Positions 47,711 through 60,808 of a stretch of 64,000 nucleotides of DNA are shown in pieces. The notes beneath the pieces are model-generated. The model worked only from the letters and a program-made list of their open reading frames with translations. It did not search any database and had not been told where the DNA came from. The first letter of the stretch is position 1. Each line of letters begins with the position of its first letter. Source of the stretch: Unio delphinus (Eukaryota; Mollusca; Bivalvia; Unionida; Unionidae); assembly GCA_029339505.1 (NCBI GenBank), contig JAQISU010000346.1, positions 1,499,501 through 1,563,500 of the forward strand. The letters are read 5' to 3'. Position numbers and translations under genes: made by a program.

Positions 47711-49690
47711 AATCGATCAATCATGATTTACATAGGACGATTGCATTGAGAAAGCTAACTTTGCATTAATAAAGATGGCATATGAAAAAATTGAACAGTA
47801 CATGCAAATATGCCAATTAGCACATACTCACCGTACACGATTTTGATGTAGTGTATTAATACTGTTGGAATCATTAATGAAAAAGGCGTTGTTGGTTTGT
47901 AAAATGAAGTCTTGGCGGTCCAGAATATTTGGCTAAATATGATCTACGACGGTTTGTCTTTTGAAAACAGAAATATCAAGACCTGGCATTTTTACTCATA
48001 GCGATGCTATAAATATTGACGAATTTACGGTTGTAATCATTTTTCTCCGTTTAGTACAATAATAGAAGGGAGAATGTGTGATTATACTATTCAAAATCGT
48101 AATATAAATCAAAAAGCAGTCTGATCATTGTCAGCTATAATCACGTTGCCCATTGTTTATAATGCAGTTTCTTGGGGGAAATTGAATTGTTTAACGAAGT
48201 TAAAGGGCAAATCTGTAAATTCAGACTTCAGAAGTGAATTCCAAATGGCTAGAATAAAACGGTTTATAGAGATTCAGTGTAATCAATGAGAACTATATAC
48301 TTCAGGGTAATGACATTAGGCGGGGTGTATGGTTTATCTACGGCTGTCAGTTTCGGTTGGGATGTATATTGTCGTCAATACATACATGAGCACGATTGTT
48401 CAGAGAATTCCAAATCTGTTTTTACGACAAAGTCTCATAATTTGTTGTCTTCAAATAGGTCGCCTTGCTTGTAGAAGATTTCAAAGTTTGCAGTAATTGA
48501 GAACGTTTTTCGGCATTTTATTTTCATCTGTAAACTGAAGGTTATTATTGGGTTAGGTTTGTGGTACCTATCACTCTATTCCAAGACCGAAAGGTTACAC
48601 GTACAGTTGTTAATGGAACGGTGTAACCTATCATGTAATGTTCCGTGTCAGTATCGGAGTCAATATCTTGCTTTATTTCCTCTGCAGGGCCATTTATAAT
48701 TACAATATTTTCTTTTTCCAATGCACAAAATACATGAGTCTATTTCATTTATGATATAGTGCTACTTGAATATAAATATATCCTGTCCTTTGTGTATCTT
48801 GTATATACTTATATATCCAGTTGGGCGTTGATAAGATAACGTTGTTCTTTAAGAACCGCCTTAAAAGAGTACGCTCTTTGTGAAGAAAATCATTATGAGA
48901 CGTGTTTGACGTTATAAAAACTAGTATTTCCAGCAATATAATACAAGCACAGACCTTATTTTACTTTCACTTCACTCTACTTTCATAACACGTGTGTAAT
49001 TAATGAAACTAATTTGATATACTGTAATCAAAACGTGTTTTAATAAATCGATATAATTTAGATAAGCGTCTAAGCTTTTATTTGTTTTCAACAAAATCTA
49101 ACAATAACATTAATGGTTATAAGAAAACCTAAATATTGACAGATGAACGTTTTTCGTCAGTAAGTTAATTGTGTGTGATGGGGGAGGGGATGACTGGTTC
49201 TCTTTTTCTTATCTCGTTAGGGTTACGAGCAATAATGTATGCCTCTTCACATCGACATTATCGAAACGTTTTTGATGACTGCAGAGTTACGCATGTTCTG
49301 TCTAATGTTTTAGAATCCCGCGAATATGTTACACATACTTGCTTCTCACTCTTTTGTTTCTCAATTAAAGTCATTTTCGTTCATGAATCGTCGCATGCTC
49401 ATGGAAAAAGTTTGTTTTCTTTATTTCTTAAAATTGTTCAAGCTGTATATAATTTTAGATTAGTTAACGTTCTCAACATAAAATAACACCTAGCTGTAAA
49501 GTAGATCTGATTTGGTTTGTCCTGTTTGTGTGAATGACTTTGTCATGGTCGAATGCATTTTTGTTTAAGAATCACTTGACAGCCACTAAGTAGTATTAAT
49601 TAACGAGTCAACTGTAGATGTAATTTAATAATACAGTGAGTATGAATATTTCCTAGTAGGAAATATTGGCGACGGCTGGGATTATATAGT
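47711..49690. other. Intergenic, nothing recognised
   Basis: AT-rich unique sequence between the dead LINE and the 3' end of gene 2. Short open frames lack any motif. Confidence 0.4.
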
Positions 49691-49697
49691 TCAAAAT

Positions 49698-49709
49698 TTT
49701 ATTTTTATT
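49698..49709 (-). promoter_or_regulatory. Candidate polyadenylation signals of gene 2
   Basis: Two AATAAA hexamers (plus-strand tttatttttatt), 173-184 bp after the stop codon at 49882. Plausible for a 3' UTR of about 200 nt; AT-rich context makes chance matches common. Confidence 0.4.
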
Positions 49710-49881
49710 ACGAAAAGTGTGCAACATTATCTTGGTTCATCTTATGAAATTACTGCAGAAAACAAAAAAAAACCCCAACAAAACAAAATAACTCAGGAAC
49801 GTTTGCTTGATTATTTTGTATTTACCAAGTTGTTAATAAACATCGAAATAACGTTAGATATTGTGACAGTGAAATTTAAGG

Positions 49882-50027
49882 TTAATTATTGACAGCCATC
49901 GTTTCTCCCACCTCAGTAACATCTGCCTTGTCCGGCGAAATCTTGCTCTTTTTCTGAACAATGATAATGGTCGTTATAAGAGCAGCCATTCCCACCATAA
50001 CAGAACCTAGTATAATAATTAGCACGT
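49882..50027 (-). CDS. Gene 2 exon 4: transmembrane helix and cytoplasmic tail
   Basis: After a long T-rich acceptor ending tttcag, the exon reads VLIIILGSVMVGMAALITTI and three further hydrophobic residues, then stop-transfer QKKSK and a tail of about 24 residues ending ETMAVNN and TAA at 49882-49884. It opens in phase 1, matching exon 3. The tail has acidic and Ser/Thr residues but no recognised signalling motif. The acceptor's pyrimidine tract is built from an (A)n/(AAT)n microsatellite on the plus strand. Confidence 0.85.
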
Positions 50028-50030
50028 CTG

Positions 50031-50047
50031 AAAAAAAAAAAAAAAAA

Positions 50048-50086
<39 letters not shown>

Positions 50087-50133
50087 CATAATAATAATAA
50101 TAGTAATAATAATAATAATAGTAATATATAAAT
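50031..50133. repeat. (A)19 then (AAT)n microsatellite
   Basis: On the gene strand this is (TTA)n followed by a T run that forms the polypyrimidine tract of the last gene 2 intron. Confidence 0.95.
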
Positions 50134-50299
50134 AATAATAGCAATAGTAGTACTGACAGAAGTAGAAGTAGTATTAGTTGTGGCAAGATCAGTGTATGAT
50201 GTTCTGACATAATAGTAGAAAATCAATAAAGCAAAATATAAGAAAATAATTTTGAAAAGTACGACGATCTGAGTAAAAATGGAAAACAAAGAAAGTGTT

Positions 50300-50302
<3 letters not shown>

Positions 50303-50346
<44 letters not shown>
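50303..50346. repeat. (TA)n microsatellite
   Basis: About 22 TA units in gene 2 intron 3. Confidence 0.96.
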
Positions 50347-50350
<4 letters not shown>

Positions 50351-51334
50351 TTGCTTACAAATGCCAAGTACCTCAAATCTGCAATGTTGCTAACTGTGCC
50401 TACGTTTTTTCCTTTATGTCACTGATTAAAGTCAATCCAACAGTACCTACAATTTCTGTCTGTATATATATGAATATATGGTTATACGTACGCACAAAGT
50501 AAAGAAACATGAAAAAGTACAGTAAAATGTTTGTCCGATTCTAAATGAACTGCTTAACATACGTGCATGTGTCAAACCGCGAAAATGTACTAGAACCAAA
50601 AGAAGGGCATATGTCATTTGTGATGTGTTGTCATCGTATAAAAACATCGCCTTGGGCACTATCGCCATGTGCTGCATTTGCCAATAAATGATTCTTCAAA
50701 ATTTGTGTTGCAGTATTTAGAAGACCGAGTTTACTAAGCACCACTTCACATGATATTTTCTTGACTAAATATTGACTATCCAGAATGTCCAGTGAATGAA
50801 ATAAAAAGAAAGGGAGGAGTGGATAAAGATGCGTCCAGTAATATAAACGGTTTGAAACTGTTTTTTCCTTGTACTTCAGTTTCGCTGCCCAAGGTATTAT
50901 TCTTAGCTTGTGTAGCCATTATTTCGTGTCTTAATGTGTATATATTTTTCCAATATTGATAACTTTTCGCTCAGATCATTATGTATTTCCTTCTCTATGC
51001 ATTAGCTTGATGACTCCGTACTGTTGTTTCTGATTTGAAAGTCGATATCATCTATGGAGCTTTACCAAGAGGGTCTGACTTGTAACGCTGAAGTTTGTTT
51101 AAGTTTAGTTTGAAAGTCCTTTACTAATCAGGACAACCATCTGGTCAGTCCATTCTCTTATTAAACTACAAACAAATATTCTGTATGCTAAAAAATCAAA
51201 ATTTTTTGTCAAGAAGGGGACAAAAGATTAACACCAGAAAGTTTGTTAATCAACTTTTTAAAGAGAGGAGATTGTTTATCCTTCTTTTCTTCTATTGAAA
51301 TACGTTTAGTATTGAAGTGTCTATATTACATTCA

Positions 51335-51362
<28 letters not shown>
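51335..51362. repeat. (TG)n microsatellite
   Basis: About 14 TG units directly before the SINE copy in intron 3. Confidence 0.95.
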
Positions 51363-51365
<3 letters not shown>

Positions 51366-51389
51366 GATTTTCAACGCAGATTTACCATG

Positions 51390-51625
51390 TTTTAGTCATA
51401 TCGATACGATGTCTGCAGTGTGACAGTTTATATTGATGTCTAGCACTATGGCATCATGCCGCAGACATATAGCATGATGTCCCACCGAGTCACATTATCC
51501 TGACACCAGGCTGACCATTCCAAACACTATCCTCTGAATGATCAGCGCCAAGCGATTCAGCTGCCAGTACCATTTTTCAATGTCTTTGGTATGACTCTGC
51601 CTGGGTTCGAACACGTTATCTCCGA
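51390..51625 (-). mobile_element. tRNA-derived SINE copy, head truncated
   Basis: The body matches the 44.3 kb copy (gatgtctgcagtg, ggcatcatgccgcagacat, cacattatcctgacaccagg, gtctttggtatgactc), and the B-box-like gggttcgaaca remains. The box A end is missing. It lies in intron 3 of gene 2. Confidence 0.82.
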
Positions 51626-51965
51626 CATAAAATGATGTGTATAAATAATTTTGATCACATATTGTTTGTTCCTTTTCCTCAGAGGATAGAATATAAAGGT
51701 TGTATTGAAGGTTTATAACTTTAACTTGTACTAGTCGTTATTTTCCGGGTTGTTTTTAAACAAAATGCATTTTAATGCAAGGGATATAAATCTTGTCAGT
51801 ATGTTAGTCAGAATTGCCAGAAGATAAAACTAGCTCTAAATAAGCAGATATTAATCGTTTTAGCGAATAATCCTTGGATAATCTTGAGGAAAAAAGATGA
51901 AACTTTTCTTTTAATACCATACTATTATGGAGTTGGGGCCATCGTAATAGATTCCAACTCTTATA

Positions 51966-51975
51966 TATATTATAT

Positions 51976-52061
<86 letters not shown>
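51966..52061. repeat. (TA)n microsatellite
   Basis: Nearly pure TA tract abutting the AAGAC array. Confidence 0.96.
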
Positions 52062-52063
<2 letters not shown>

Positions 52064-52168
52064 ATAAGACAAGACAAGACAAGACAAGACAAGACAAGAC
52101 AAGACAAGGCAAGGCAAGGCAAGGCAAGGCAAGACAAGACAAGACAAGACAAGACAAGACAAGACAAA
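52062..52168. repeat. (AAGAC)n with internal (AAGGC)n block
   Basis: Pentamer array: aagac units, then five consecutive aaggc units, then aagac again. The clean block structure points to a single base change spread by repeat slippage. Confidence 0.96.
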
Positions 52169-53112
<944 letters not shown>

Positions 53113-53860
53113 TGGTGACGTTTGTGAATGAAGATACCGAAGATAACGATATATGCATAATATCTGTATTTTAAAAATGCCAATATGTTCCATGTATCTT
53201 TAAAACATATGCAATGTTTCCTTTATATTCTTTTTTCTTTATTATATATTGTCTCTCTTTCATAGCTTTTTTTCCATTGGAAAGTGACTGCAATGTCATA
53301 ATTTGTTTTTAAATTATATACAACTGCTTGAACCTTTTATCAATATATATGTATTATTTGCATGTAACATCTATATGTAAGTACATTACCTTGAACAAAC
53401 AACTAAAAATTAAAACAAATATCTTGCAAAAGAACCAAATCCTATCTGAACACATACCTAATTCTTTGAACAGTTTTTAAAAAGTGAGTTTTATTGACGA
53501 AAAACATCATGATTCTTTTTTTTCGAACTTTTATTTTTAACTTTAGTGTCGTGCCAAATGTTTTGGTACACACGTGGAAAATAGATGAAACTGGTTACTG
53601 TGATTATGCTGTCAATAAAGATTACAACCTTTAAAGCCAGAAATAACCAAATAGCATAGAACCCAACACCATGCTATAAATGTTTGGAGGTAAAATCATG
53701 GATGTATTATTTTCAATTTAATGACGGCCCATTGCAGTTGAAGAATCAGCAATGGAAAAAAGAGTTAGTATATAAATAACATCTTGGAATGAAAAAGTAT
53801 GTATTGTGCATTTAAGAAAGATATGCTTATTTGCAAATAATGTTTTGAAATATAAACTGG

Positions 53861-53862
<2 letters not shown>

Positions 53863-53932
<70 letters not shown>
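53863..53932. repeat. (TA)n microsatellite next to exon 3 donor
   Basis: About 35 TA units starting some 20 bp into intron 3 from the exon 3 donor. Confidence 0.96.
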
Positions 53933-53939
<7 letters not shown>

Positions 53940-53954
53940 GTAGTATACACATAC

Positions 53955-54071
53955 ACACACATATGTCCGTGTTTCCAAGCTTCTTGCATTCACACTGGTG
54001 TCCGCCCCGGGATAGGTTCTTACATACCATTAAACTAGAACATGTTGTGCTTGTGCAATCGTCTCCAAATT
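53955..54071 (-). CDS. Gene 2 exon 3: Cys-rich EGF-like module
   Basis: Acceptor ttttag, then FGDDCTSTTC, VC, GGHQCEC and NTDIC: six cysteines in an EGF-like order (C-x4-C, C4-x-C5). 117 bp with the chosen donor T|GTATGT, phase 1-1. Alternative donors lie in the gtgtgt run a few bases away, so the exact end is uncertain, but only this choice joins exon 4 in frame with a good donor and keeps the sixth cysteine. Confidence 0.72.
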
Positions 54072-54922
54072 CTAAAAGAAAACAAAAACATGAAAATGCA
54101 TTTTCTTTTGAACGAATGGTTTTTTTATTGAGGAAAAAAATTTATTATGTAAGTATTTAGTTTTATATGAATCCCTGTGTGCGCGTGCATACGGTTTAAG
54201 TGCGTGCGCGCGTGTTTATGTTGAATACACTGAATCCTACTATTGAATATATCCGATCCCGTATTAATACGGCCACACACAAAAAGATCCATTCATTTGT
54301 GACAGACTCCACGCTATTGAAATGTACTGTCCAAACAGGTCAGAAATTGTTTGAATGTTTCTAATATCCAAGTTACACATTATGTAAGTAAAAACATACA
54401 ATACTCTAGACATACTAAACTATTTCGCTAATTCATATAAATAAATACAACAAACGTGCCCAAAAGTATTACCCCCATTAGGTATGTGACAAAGATGTCA
54501 GAAGCTTTCCGTGGGTCAGTAGTTCTTAGCAGGATTTTGTTCCAGGTTTTCCTCCACAAATTATATTACAGCCTTTTATAGAACCTAATGCACTGAGTTT
54601 AACCCAAAACAACAGCTACAATTCCTCCATAACTTGTGAAATCTACCGACCGACTTGATCTCAATGAGGCCATTGAGTTATAAATTAAGACTTTATAAAT
54701 TGATTAAATCTATAAAACTTAAATTTTCGCCCCCCCCCCCCCCCCACACGTGTCCTATTTATGAACGCGTTAAATTTGTTTAAAAAATATTTACATATAT
54801 AAGTTAAACTTAATACATTCAGCCAAAGATATGATTACATTTTGAAGTGGATACAGAACGAAATTATGTAGCTTTTAATTGTGCTATGAACATATATATA
54901 TATATATATCGTATAGTCATAC
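54072..54922 (-). other. Gene 2 intron 2
   Basis: 851 bp, GT-AG, with a (C)n run at 54729-54746. No further exon seen. Confidence 0.6.
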
Positions 54923-55453
54923 TCGTACTGAGTGTTGTTGTTTGCATGATAGTAGTACTCGTATTGGGTGTTGTTACTGTCGTAGTACTCGTATTGGATG
55001 TTGTTACTGTCGTAGTACTCGTATTGGGTGTTGTTACTGTAGGAGTACTCGTATTGGGTGTTGTTACTCCCGTAGTTCTCGTATTGGGTGTTGTTGCTCT
55101 AGGAGTACTCGTAGTGGGTGTTGTTACTCTAGGAGGACTCGTACTGGGTTTTGTTACTGTAGTAGTACTCGTACGGGGCTCCGTTGTTATTGTATTAAGA
55201 CTGGTAATTGGTGATGTTGCTACTGTACTACTACTCGTACTGGATTGTGTTGTCACTGTTGTAGAACTTGTATTGGGTGATGTTGTTACTGTATTTGCAC
55301 TCATGCGGAACGCTGTTGTTTCTGTAGTAGTATCGGTACTTGGTGCTCTTGGTTCATTAGTCGTGCTGGGTCTTGACGTTACCGCAGCATTAGTGGTACT
55401 CGATGTTGTTGCTAGGACACCAATATCCGTCTGGGTTGATGCCATCGTCTGCC
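54923..55453 (-). CDS. Gene 2 exon 2: Thr/Ser-rich mucin-like stalk
   Basis: 531 bp, phase 1-1, acceptor ttctttag and donor gtatga. It encodes about 177 residues dominated by Thr and Ser. The downstream half is built of near 10-residue repeats of the type TVTTPNTSTT (30-bp period on the DNA). Most repeats carry an N-T-S sequon as well as dense O-glycosylation targets, giving a stiff heavily glycosylated stalk between the N-terminal module and the membrane-proximal module. The opposite strand is open over the same stretch but has no splice support or plausible composition. The ATG at the exon start is internal, not a translation start. Confidence 0.82.
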
Positions 55454-55802
55454 CTAAAGAATATTACAGAATTTATACAAAATATAAAGAAACGTATTCA
55501 GCAGTAAAATCAGTTATTTTCTAAAAATGTATGTGCTTTACCCCACATATCAGTTGATTCCACACAATTGTCTTCCTTACAGTTTACCAAACGTGCAAGA
55601 GCATATTTGGTCTAAAACAATTGCTCCTGTTTTCTCATAACTTATAAGACTATCATCTATATCACCATTTCGTTACAATTTAGTTGATTTTGGACACACG
55701 TAAATAAACCATTGAATATTAATTTACTATTGCTAATAATTAATACGAAATACATTATTGTATTAGTCCTACTTTATCATTAATTGCAATGCGTCACAAT
55801 GG

Positions 55803-55893
<91 letters not shown>

Positions 55894-56404
55894 CTGAATA
55901 AATTGACTCTTACCTTCCAGAAATGACCAAGATTTAGTTACAAGATCGGCTGAATAATGTAACCTAAAACTTCTGATTACGCTTTTTAATGAAAGTTATT
56001 CATAAGGACAAGGATGCTAAGATAGACAACTCTGCTTCAACACTTGGTTTCTTTTTAGTAAACAATGGCAACATACCTAATAGTCTAGCAAAATACACGT
56101 TTCGCAAATGTTGCTTTCATCGCATTGTCCTGTCAGATTAGTGTCCCATCGTTTTCTTAATTTCAGTGTGCTTTTTATACCATATGTTTTGATGGAAATT
56201 ACCCAATCTTCCATTTTAAACCCAGATCCTCTGACATATTTGATTCATGAGCCATTGCAAGCGGAATGTTTAATTGCATGAAATACCCCAAATATTGAAA
56301 CGCAGTTGTTTCGTACAAAAAAAAAAGTGTGGTCACCTTGGAATTGGATGAGAACAAATTAAATATTTAAATTAAATACTGAATTAAGTGAAAATATTTC
56401 TTAC
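55454..56404 (-). other. Gene 2 intron 1
   Basis: 951 bp with GT-AG ends, containing a long TA tract. No exon-like sequence. Confidence 0.65.
55803..55890. repeat. (TA)n microsatellite
   Basis: About 44 TA units in gene 2 intron 1. Confidence 0.96.
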
Positions 56405-56729
56405 GAGTAATACAGCACACATCATTGTAGCCAGGATCACATCTGCAGCCACCAGCAATGAATGTTCCATGTGCACAGATCTGATTGCAGGGTTTTTGAT
56501 CAAACTTGAATTTTTCAGTAATGTTGTAGGTGGCTCGGCAGTCTGACCACTGACCATGCGCATCAGGTGGGCAACAAAGGCTCTGCTGTCTTTTCTGTAT
56601 TCCTCCGCCGCACGAAGCACTGCACCTATCCCACGCAGACCAAGTGTCAAACGTGCCAACTGGACAGTTGGATAAAACTAGAGTTCCACCAAATAAAACC
56701 ACGCAGGACGTTATGTAAAGGAGATGCAT
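56405..56729 (-). CDS. Gene 2 exon 1: signal peptide plus TSR/EGF-like module
   Basis: Start at 56729 with A at -3. Signal peptide of about 20 residues (core CVVLFGGTLVLS), then CPVGTFDTWSAWDRCSASCG: WxxW mannosylation motif and CSASCG O-fucose motif of a thrombospondin type 1 repeat. It continues SLCCPPDAHGQW and KPCNQICAHGTF and ends CRCDPGYNDVCC. 325 bp, phase 1 donor C|GTAAGA. It matches gene 1 exon 1 throughout, including the paired cysteines and the short EGF-like tail, so both belong to one family. Confidence 0.88.
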
Positions 56730-56845
56730 TTTGTCCCTTTGCCAATCTAACCAATTCCAATGCAGTGTGTTTGAACGCGTGTATTTCTCGTCAGCTTGGA
56801 CCGTTATTAAGTAGATGCGAAACTCAACTGCTCGCGTGATTTTTA

Positions 56846-56856
56846 GATTATATACT
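56846..56856 (-). promoter_or_regulatory. TATA box candidate of gene 2
   Basis: Minus strand reads agTATATAATC about 120 bp upstream of the start codon, giving a likely start site near 56818. Confidence 0.45.
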
Positions 56857-57059
56857 CCTGATTATTACACCACATATATGACGTGGAATCATTCATGTCA
56901 CGTGAAAAGGAAATGACAATGTTTCATTGGTTGAGGTTGTAGAACCAATCCGTTTCGTTATATTGCAAAGGATGTCCGGTTGTCATTTTAGAAGAGAATA
57001 AATAGATGTATGAACTTATTGCACTCTCGCTTGTTTTTATTGGTATTAAGAAGGCCATA

Positions 57060-57225
57060 TTGTATTTTGTTTGCACAAGCAGGTGCTTCTAATGGAAAAA
57101 CGCACTTGTGCTTGCCACATTCAACAAAGCACTTTGTCTTACAATGAGCACAACGTGGTGTCTTTTGTGCTTGCCACATTCAACAAAGCACTTTGTCTTA
57201 CAATGAGCACAACGTGGTGTCCAAT
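57060..57225 (-). repeat. 59-bp tandem duplication in a Cys-rich relic
   Basis: ttgtgcttgccacattcaac starts at 57106 and again at 57165. The minus strand can read TPRCAHCKTKCFVECGKHK in each copy. The odd 59-bp shift breaks the frame between copies. It may be a fragment of a zinc-binding transposase C-terminus; family not established. Confidence 0.5.
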
Positions 57226-58597
57226 CATGTTCTTCTTTTCATATTTTTAATAAAATGTTGGTAGTAGTTGATTGTATCGGAAATCATTTTCACTCCTAAT
57301 ATTTGGATATATTTATCACCGCCAAATCCTCCTTTTCATATGAAATATCTCCTATATCTTCTTTTTATATGCTTAATGAGATTGAAAATCGCTAGTTTTA
57401 CAGAAATTTAGCCGTAGTGAGGAGGAGTAGGTGTGACTCTAACGAAGGTATTATTAGAAGGACATGATTGTATGTTTTTTCATTGTACTTAAATTAGAGG
57501 TTTATTCGACCAGCAAGTGACTTCAAAGATGATACGTTTTATCATGGATCTCTACAGTCTGAAGAGAAAACAATTTAACGGTGATATATCAGGATCCTAT
57601 ATGGGGGCATGCCCATTAAATATCTTAACATCATGTATAATTCTATCAATATGTAATCGAATTAATATTCCAAAAATTAATATTTTTGCTTGAAATGTAT
57701 TTGAATAGTTTCTTCTGAATGACTGTCAAACAGATATGGAATTTGGGTAGACTTAGCACACCGTTTCTTTAAAGTTTACATAAGACATAATGTTAGACGC
57801 ACACACGTGTGACTTTGAATGTTTTAAATAAGTATCGCTCTTTTTTTTTGTTTTGGCATTGGCTTCAAGTACAAAGAATTGAGACAAAGAAAACGGAGAA
57901 GGTCAGAACATAATAAACTTAAATTAATGCGCAATTTTGTCATATATGAAAGAGGACATAGAATTATCCTTAATGTCTAAAATTACACTTGCGAATCCAG
58001 CATTGCCTTTCTACCTGGTGCTGACAGATAATAACAATCTCTATGCCGATGAACTATTGTGCCAATAAGTCAATAACCAAACTTTTTAAATATGAGTTTT
58101 CCGTGCTTTTGTGGCTACACCCTGCGGTGATCAAGCATGATTCCCTCTTAATATTTATCCTATTTATATTTGTTATTAAATCTGATGATGTTAAATTTAT
58201 ATTTATTAACTGCAGAGTTTGTCTCAATATCTGATCCACCTGTTACATATCTGTAACAAACATCTCTTTATTGTCACGTTCGTACATCTTATTATATTCT
58301 CTGTTTCCCTTTTTGACACGTTTGTGTTTTATTAGTACACGTTTAACGCCAATATTGTACTTTTGTGGAAATATCTTTCACCGTCATATGGTCTTTACAA
58401 AGTCTAAATATTTATTTCGGTATGTCGCACCACACCACTTGAAAATAAAACTCATACAAAACCCCACAATAACCCCCCACCCATCCACCCACCCAAAAAA
58501 TAAAAATCAAATCAAACAAACAAACTAAACCGCAATTAATGTCGAGTTGACAATGCTATCGATCAAAAAACTAATATTTAGTGATACATCTAATCAG

Positions 58598-58600
<3 letters not shown>
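57226..58600. other. Intergenic, nothing recognised
   Basis: AT-rich; no motif-bearing frame. Confidence 0.4.

Positions 58601-58607
<7 letters not shown>

Positions 58608-58687
<80 letters not shown>
58608..58687. repeat. (TA)n microsatellite
   Basis: About 40 TA units. Confidence 0.96.
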
Positions 58688-58690
<3 letters not shown>

Positions 58691-60160
58691 TTTGTTTTCC
58701 TATTGTTGTATATTATGGTTGATACATCGTCTTTGCTCTAATACGTAAGTGTTAAGCTCAAAGCAAGGGAGGCTTCTGTAACTAATCTAAGACGACGCGA
58801 AGTATCGAAATTTAAATTCGTGTAACGCATTGTTCAACCCTAGTATAATCTAAGTATGTAAAGATTGCGGGATCATCATTCTAATTCAAAACGATTGAAA
58901 TAGACACGTTAACAATGAAATGGCAACCTTAAGGATCTTTAGGAAAGATAATGAATTTATTTACTGTTTCCCAGTCACGCGTTTAGAAAGAATTATTCGC
59001 ATTATCCTTATTATTAATACGGAGCCATCATATAAAAACTGAAAATTTGGTCATCAATATATTCATTATTACAATTAATTAAACAGTCAATTTATAAGAA
59101 AACTATATTGTTCTCGTTTATTTCCTATAAAATATAGAACTACATTTTAATCTATGAGGTAACATGACAGCTTGGTATATACATACTGAACTCGACTTTC
59201 ATGTGTGGTCTTTTTTCTGTGTGGTAATAACAACAATGGTTTTGATAGGGACTGGATTCCGATGGAACTCGGAATTCAAACCATCAGCAGAAATGTTAAA
59301 TAGTGACAGAAATTTAAACTCTCCGCCCTGAAAATAATACATTTTACCTAGGTTCAAGTCGGATAATGGTCTTGAGATTTTCAGATTTTGCAAAAACATC
59401 AATTGTGAATTAAAAATGTATACAATTTATTGATTGCAACAACAATGGTTTATAGTATTAAAGTTGAACACAAAAACGGACATTTTCATACACATATATA
59501 TTTAAGTGTTAACTACGAACAATTATTGTTGAATATTGATACTTATAAATTTCATTATTTTCACATGTGAGAAATAGAGCCTTATAGCTGGATATGGTTC
59601 AAATGAAAACTGTTCCATCATGTCATGCGACAGGTAATAATGTCTGCCAATTGAAGTGATACTTGTAACAGGAATGGTACGCATTTTGTAATCTGAGAAA
59701 TAAACCGATATTGGATGACATCTCGGGCATGGAAATTCACCACCGTTTAGCTTCTAGACGAAGTTATGTTTCTTTTACTATCTGGACAACAACGTGAAAA
59801 ATCCAGCTTGTCCCAGCTCTCGATCTGACTTGCACTGCGGCGAAATCGTTTACAACATTTCAGAACTGTAATTTATTTAGTTGTATCTAATAGGTGATAT
59901 TTGAGTAAAAATTTCCAACAGATGCGACGGAAATTGAGATGAACATCCGAAAACCGTACTTTCACGGTAGCCTGCTAACGAGAAGATTTGAAACTAACTT
60001 CATGCTTCAATTTGGAAGCAAGCCTGGATTTTAATGAAAAGAACATTTTTGTTTCCTGTGCAAATCCTGATTATATTTTTTTTTTAATTTAAACGATATA
60101 TTTTAACACGTGGCTTTCTCGGTCCTTCAAGTTTTCAGTGTAGTATTGACTTAGGAAAGT
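58688..60160. other. Intergenic, nothing recognised
   Basis: No supported gene, SINE or LINE motif. Confidence 0.4.
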
Positions 60161-60162
60161 AA

Positions 60163-60239
60163 CACACACACACACAAACACACACATACAGACACACATA
60201 CATACATACATACATACATACATACATACATACATACAT

Positions 60240-60270
<31 letters not shown>

Positions 60271-60277
60271 TAACATA

Positions 60278-60358
<81 letters not shown>

Positions 60359-60420
60359 TACATACATACATACATACATACATACATACATACATACATA
60401 CATACATACATACATACATA
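60163..60420. repeat. Compound (AC)n/(ACAT)n microsatellite
   Basis: Alternating blocks: cacacaca, catacata, cacaca with taacataaca, cacaca again, then catacata. Confidence 0.96.
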
Positions 60421-60735
60421 CTCTTTATCCCATTTGGCCTTGATATGAATCATACTAGCGCCGAGATTTTAAATTAAGATGTTGGATCAATGACAAAATT
60501 ATTTTCCTTCTGTGACATATTTAGGTCGCTGACACTTCACTGTGCTACTTGCATCTGCATACGTTTGGAATGCTGCACGTGCATTCGAAGTTCATTCCAT
60601 AGAACATCATTTTGTTTATCGATCGGTATTGTATTCATTGACAGGTTCAAAGAAGCAAATGCCATTATAAAAAACGATCCAATAATTTTCTAATACACAG
60701 CGTATATGCATATAAAACAAGCACAAAGATTTTGT

Positions 60736-60736
<1 letters not shown>

Positions 60737-60807
<71 letters not shown>
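60737..60807. repeat. (AG)n microsatellite
   Basis: About 35 AG units. Confidence 0.96.

Positions 60808-60808
<1 letters not shown>

Noticed and set aside
54847..55524. 225-codon plus-strand open frame rich in Val/Leu opposite the mucin exon
   Set aside because: Antisense shadow of Thr/Ser codons. The minus strand has splice sites in the right phase and links to a signal exon and a TM exon.
60089..60453. Open frames coding CVCV and YVCM repeats
   Set aside because: Translation of the (AC)n/(ACAT)n microsatellite.
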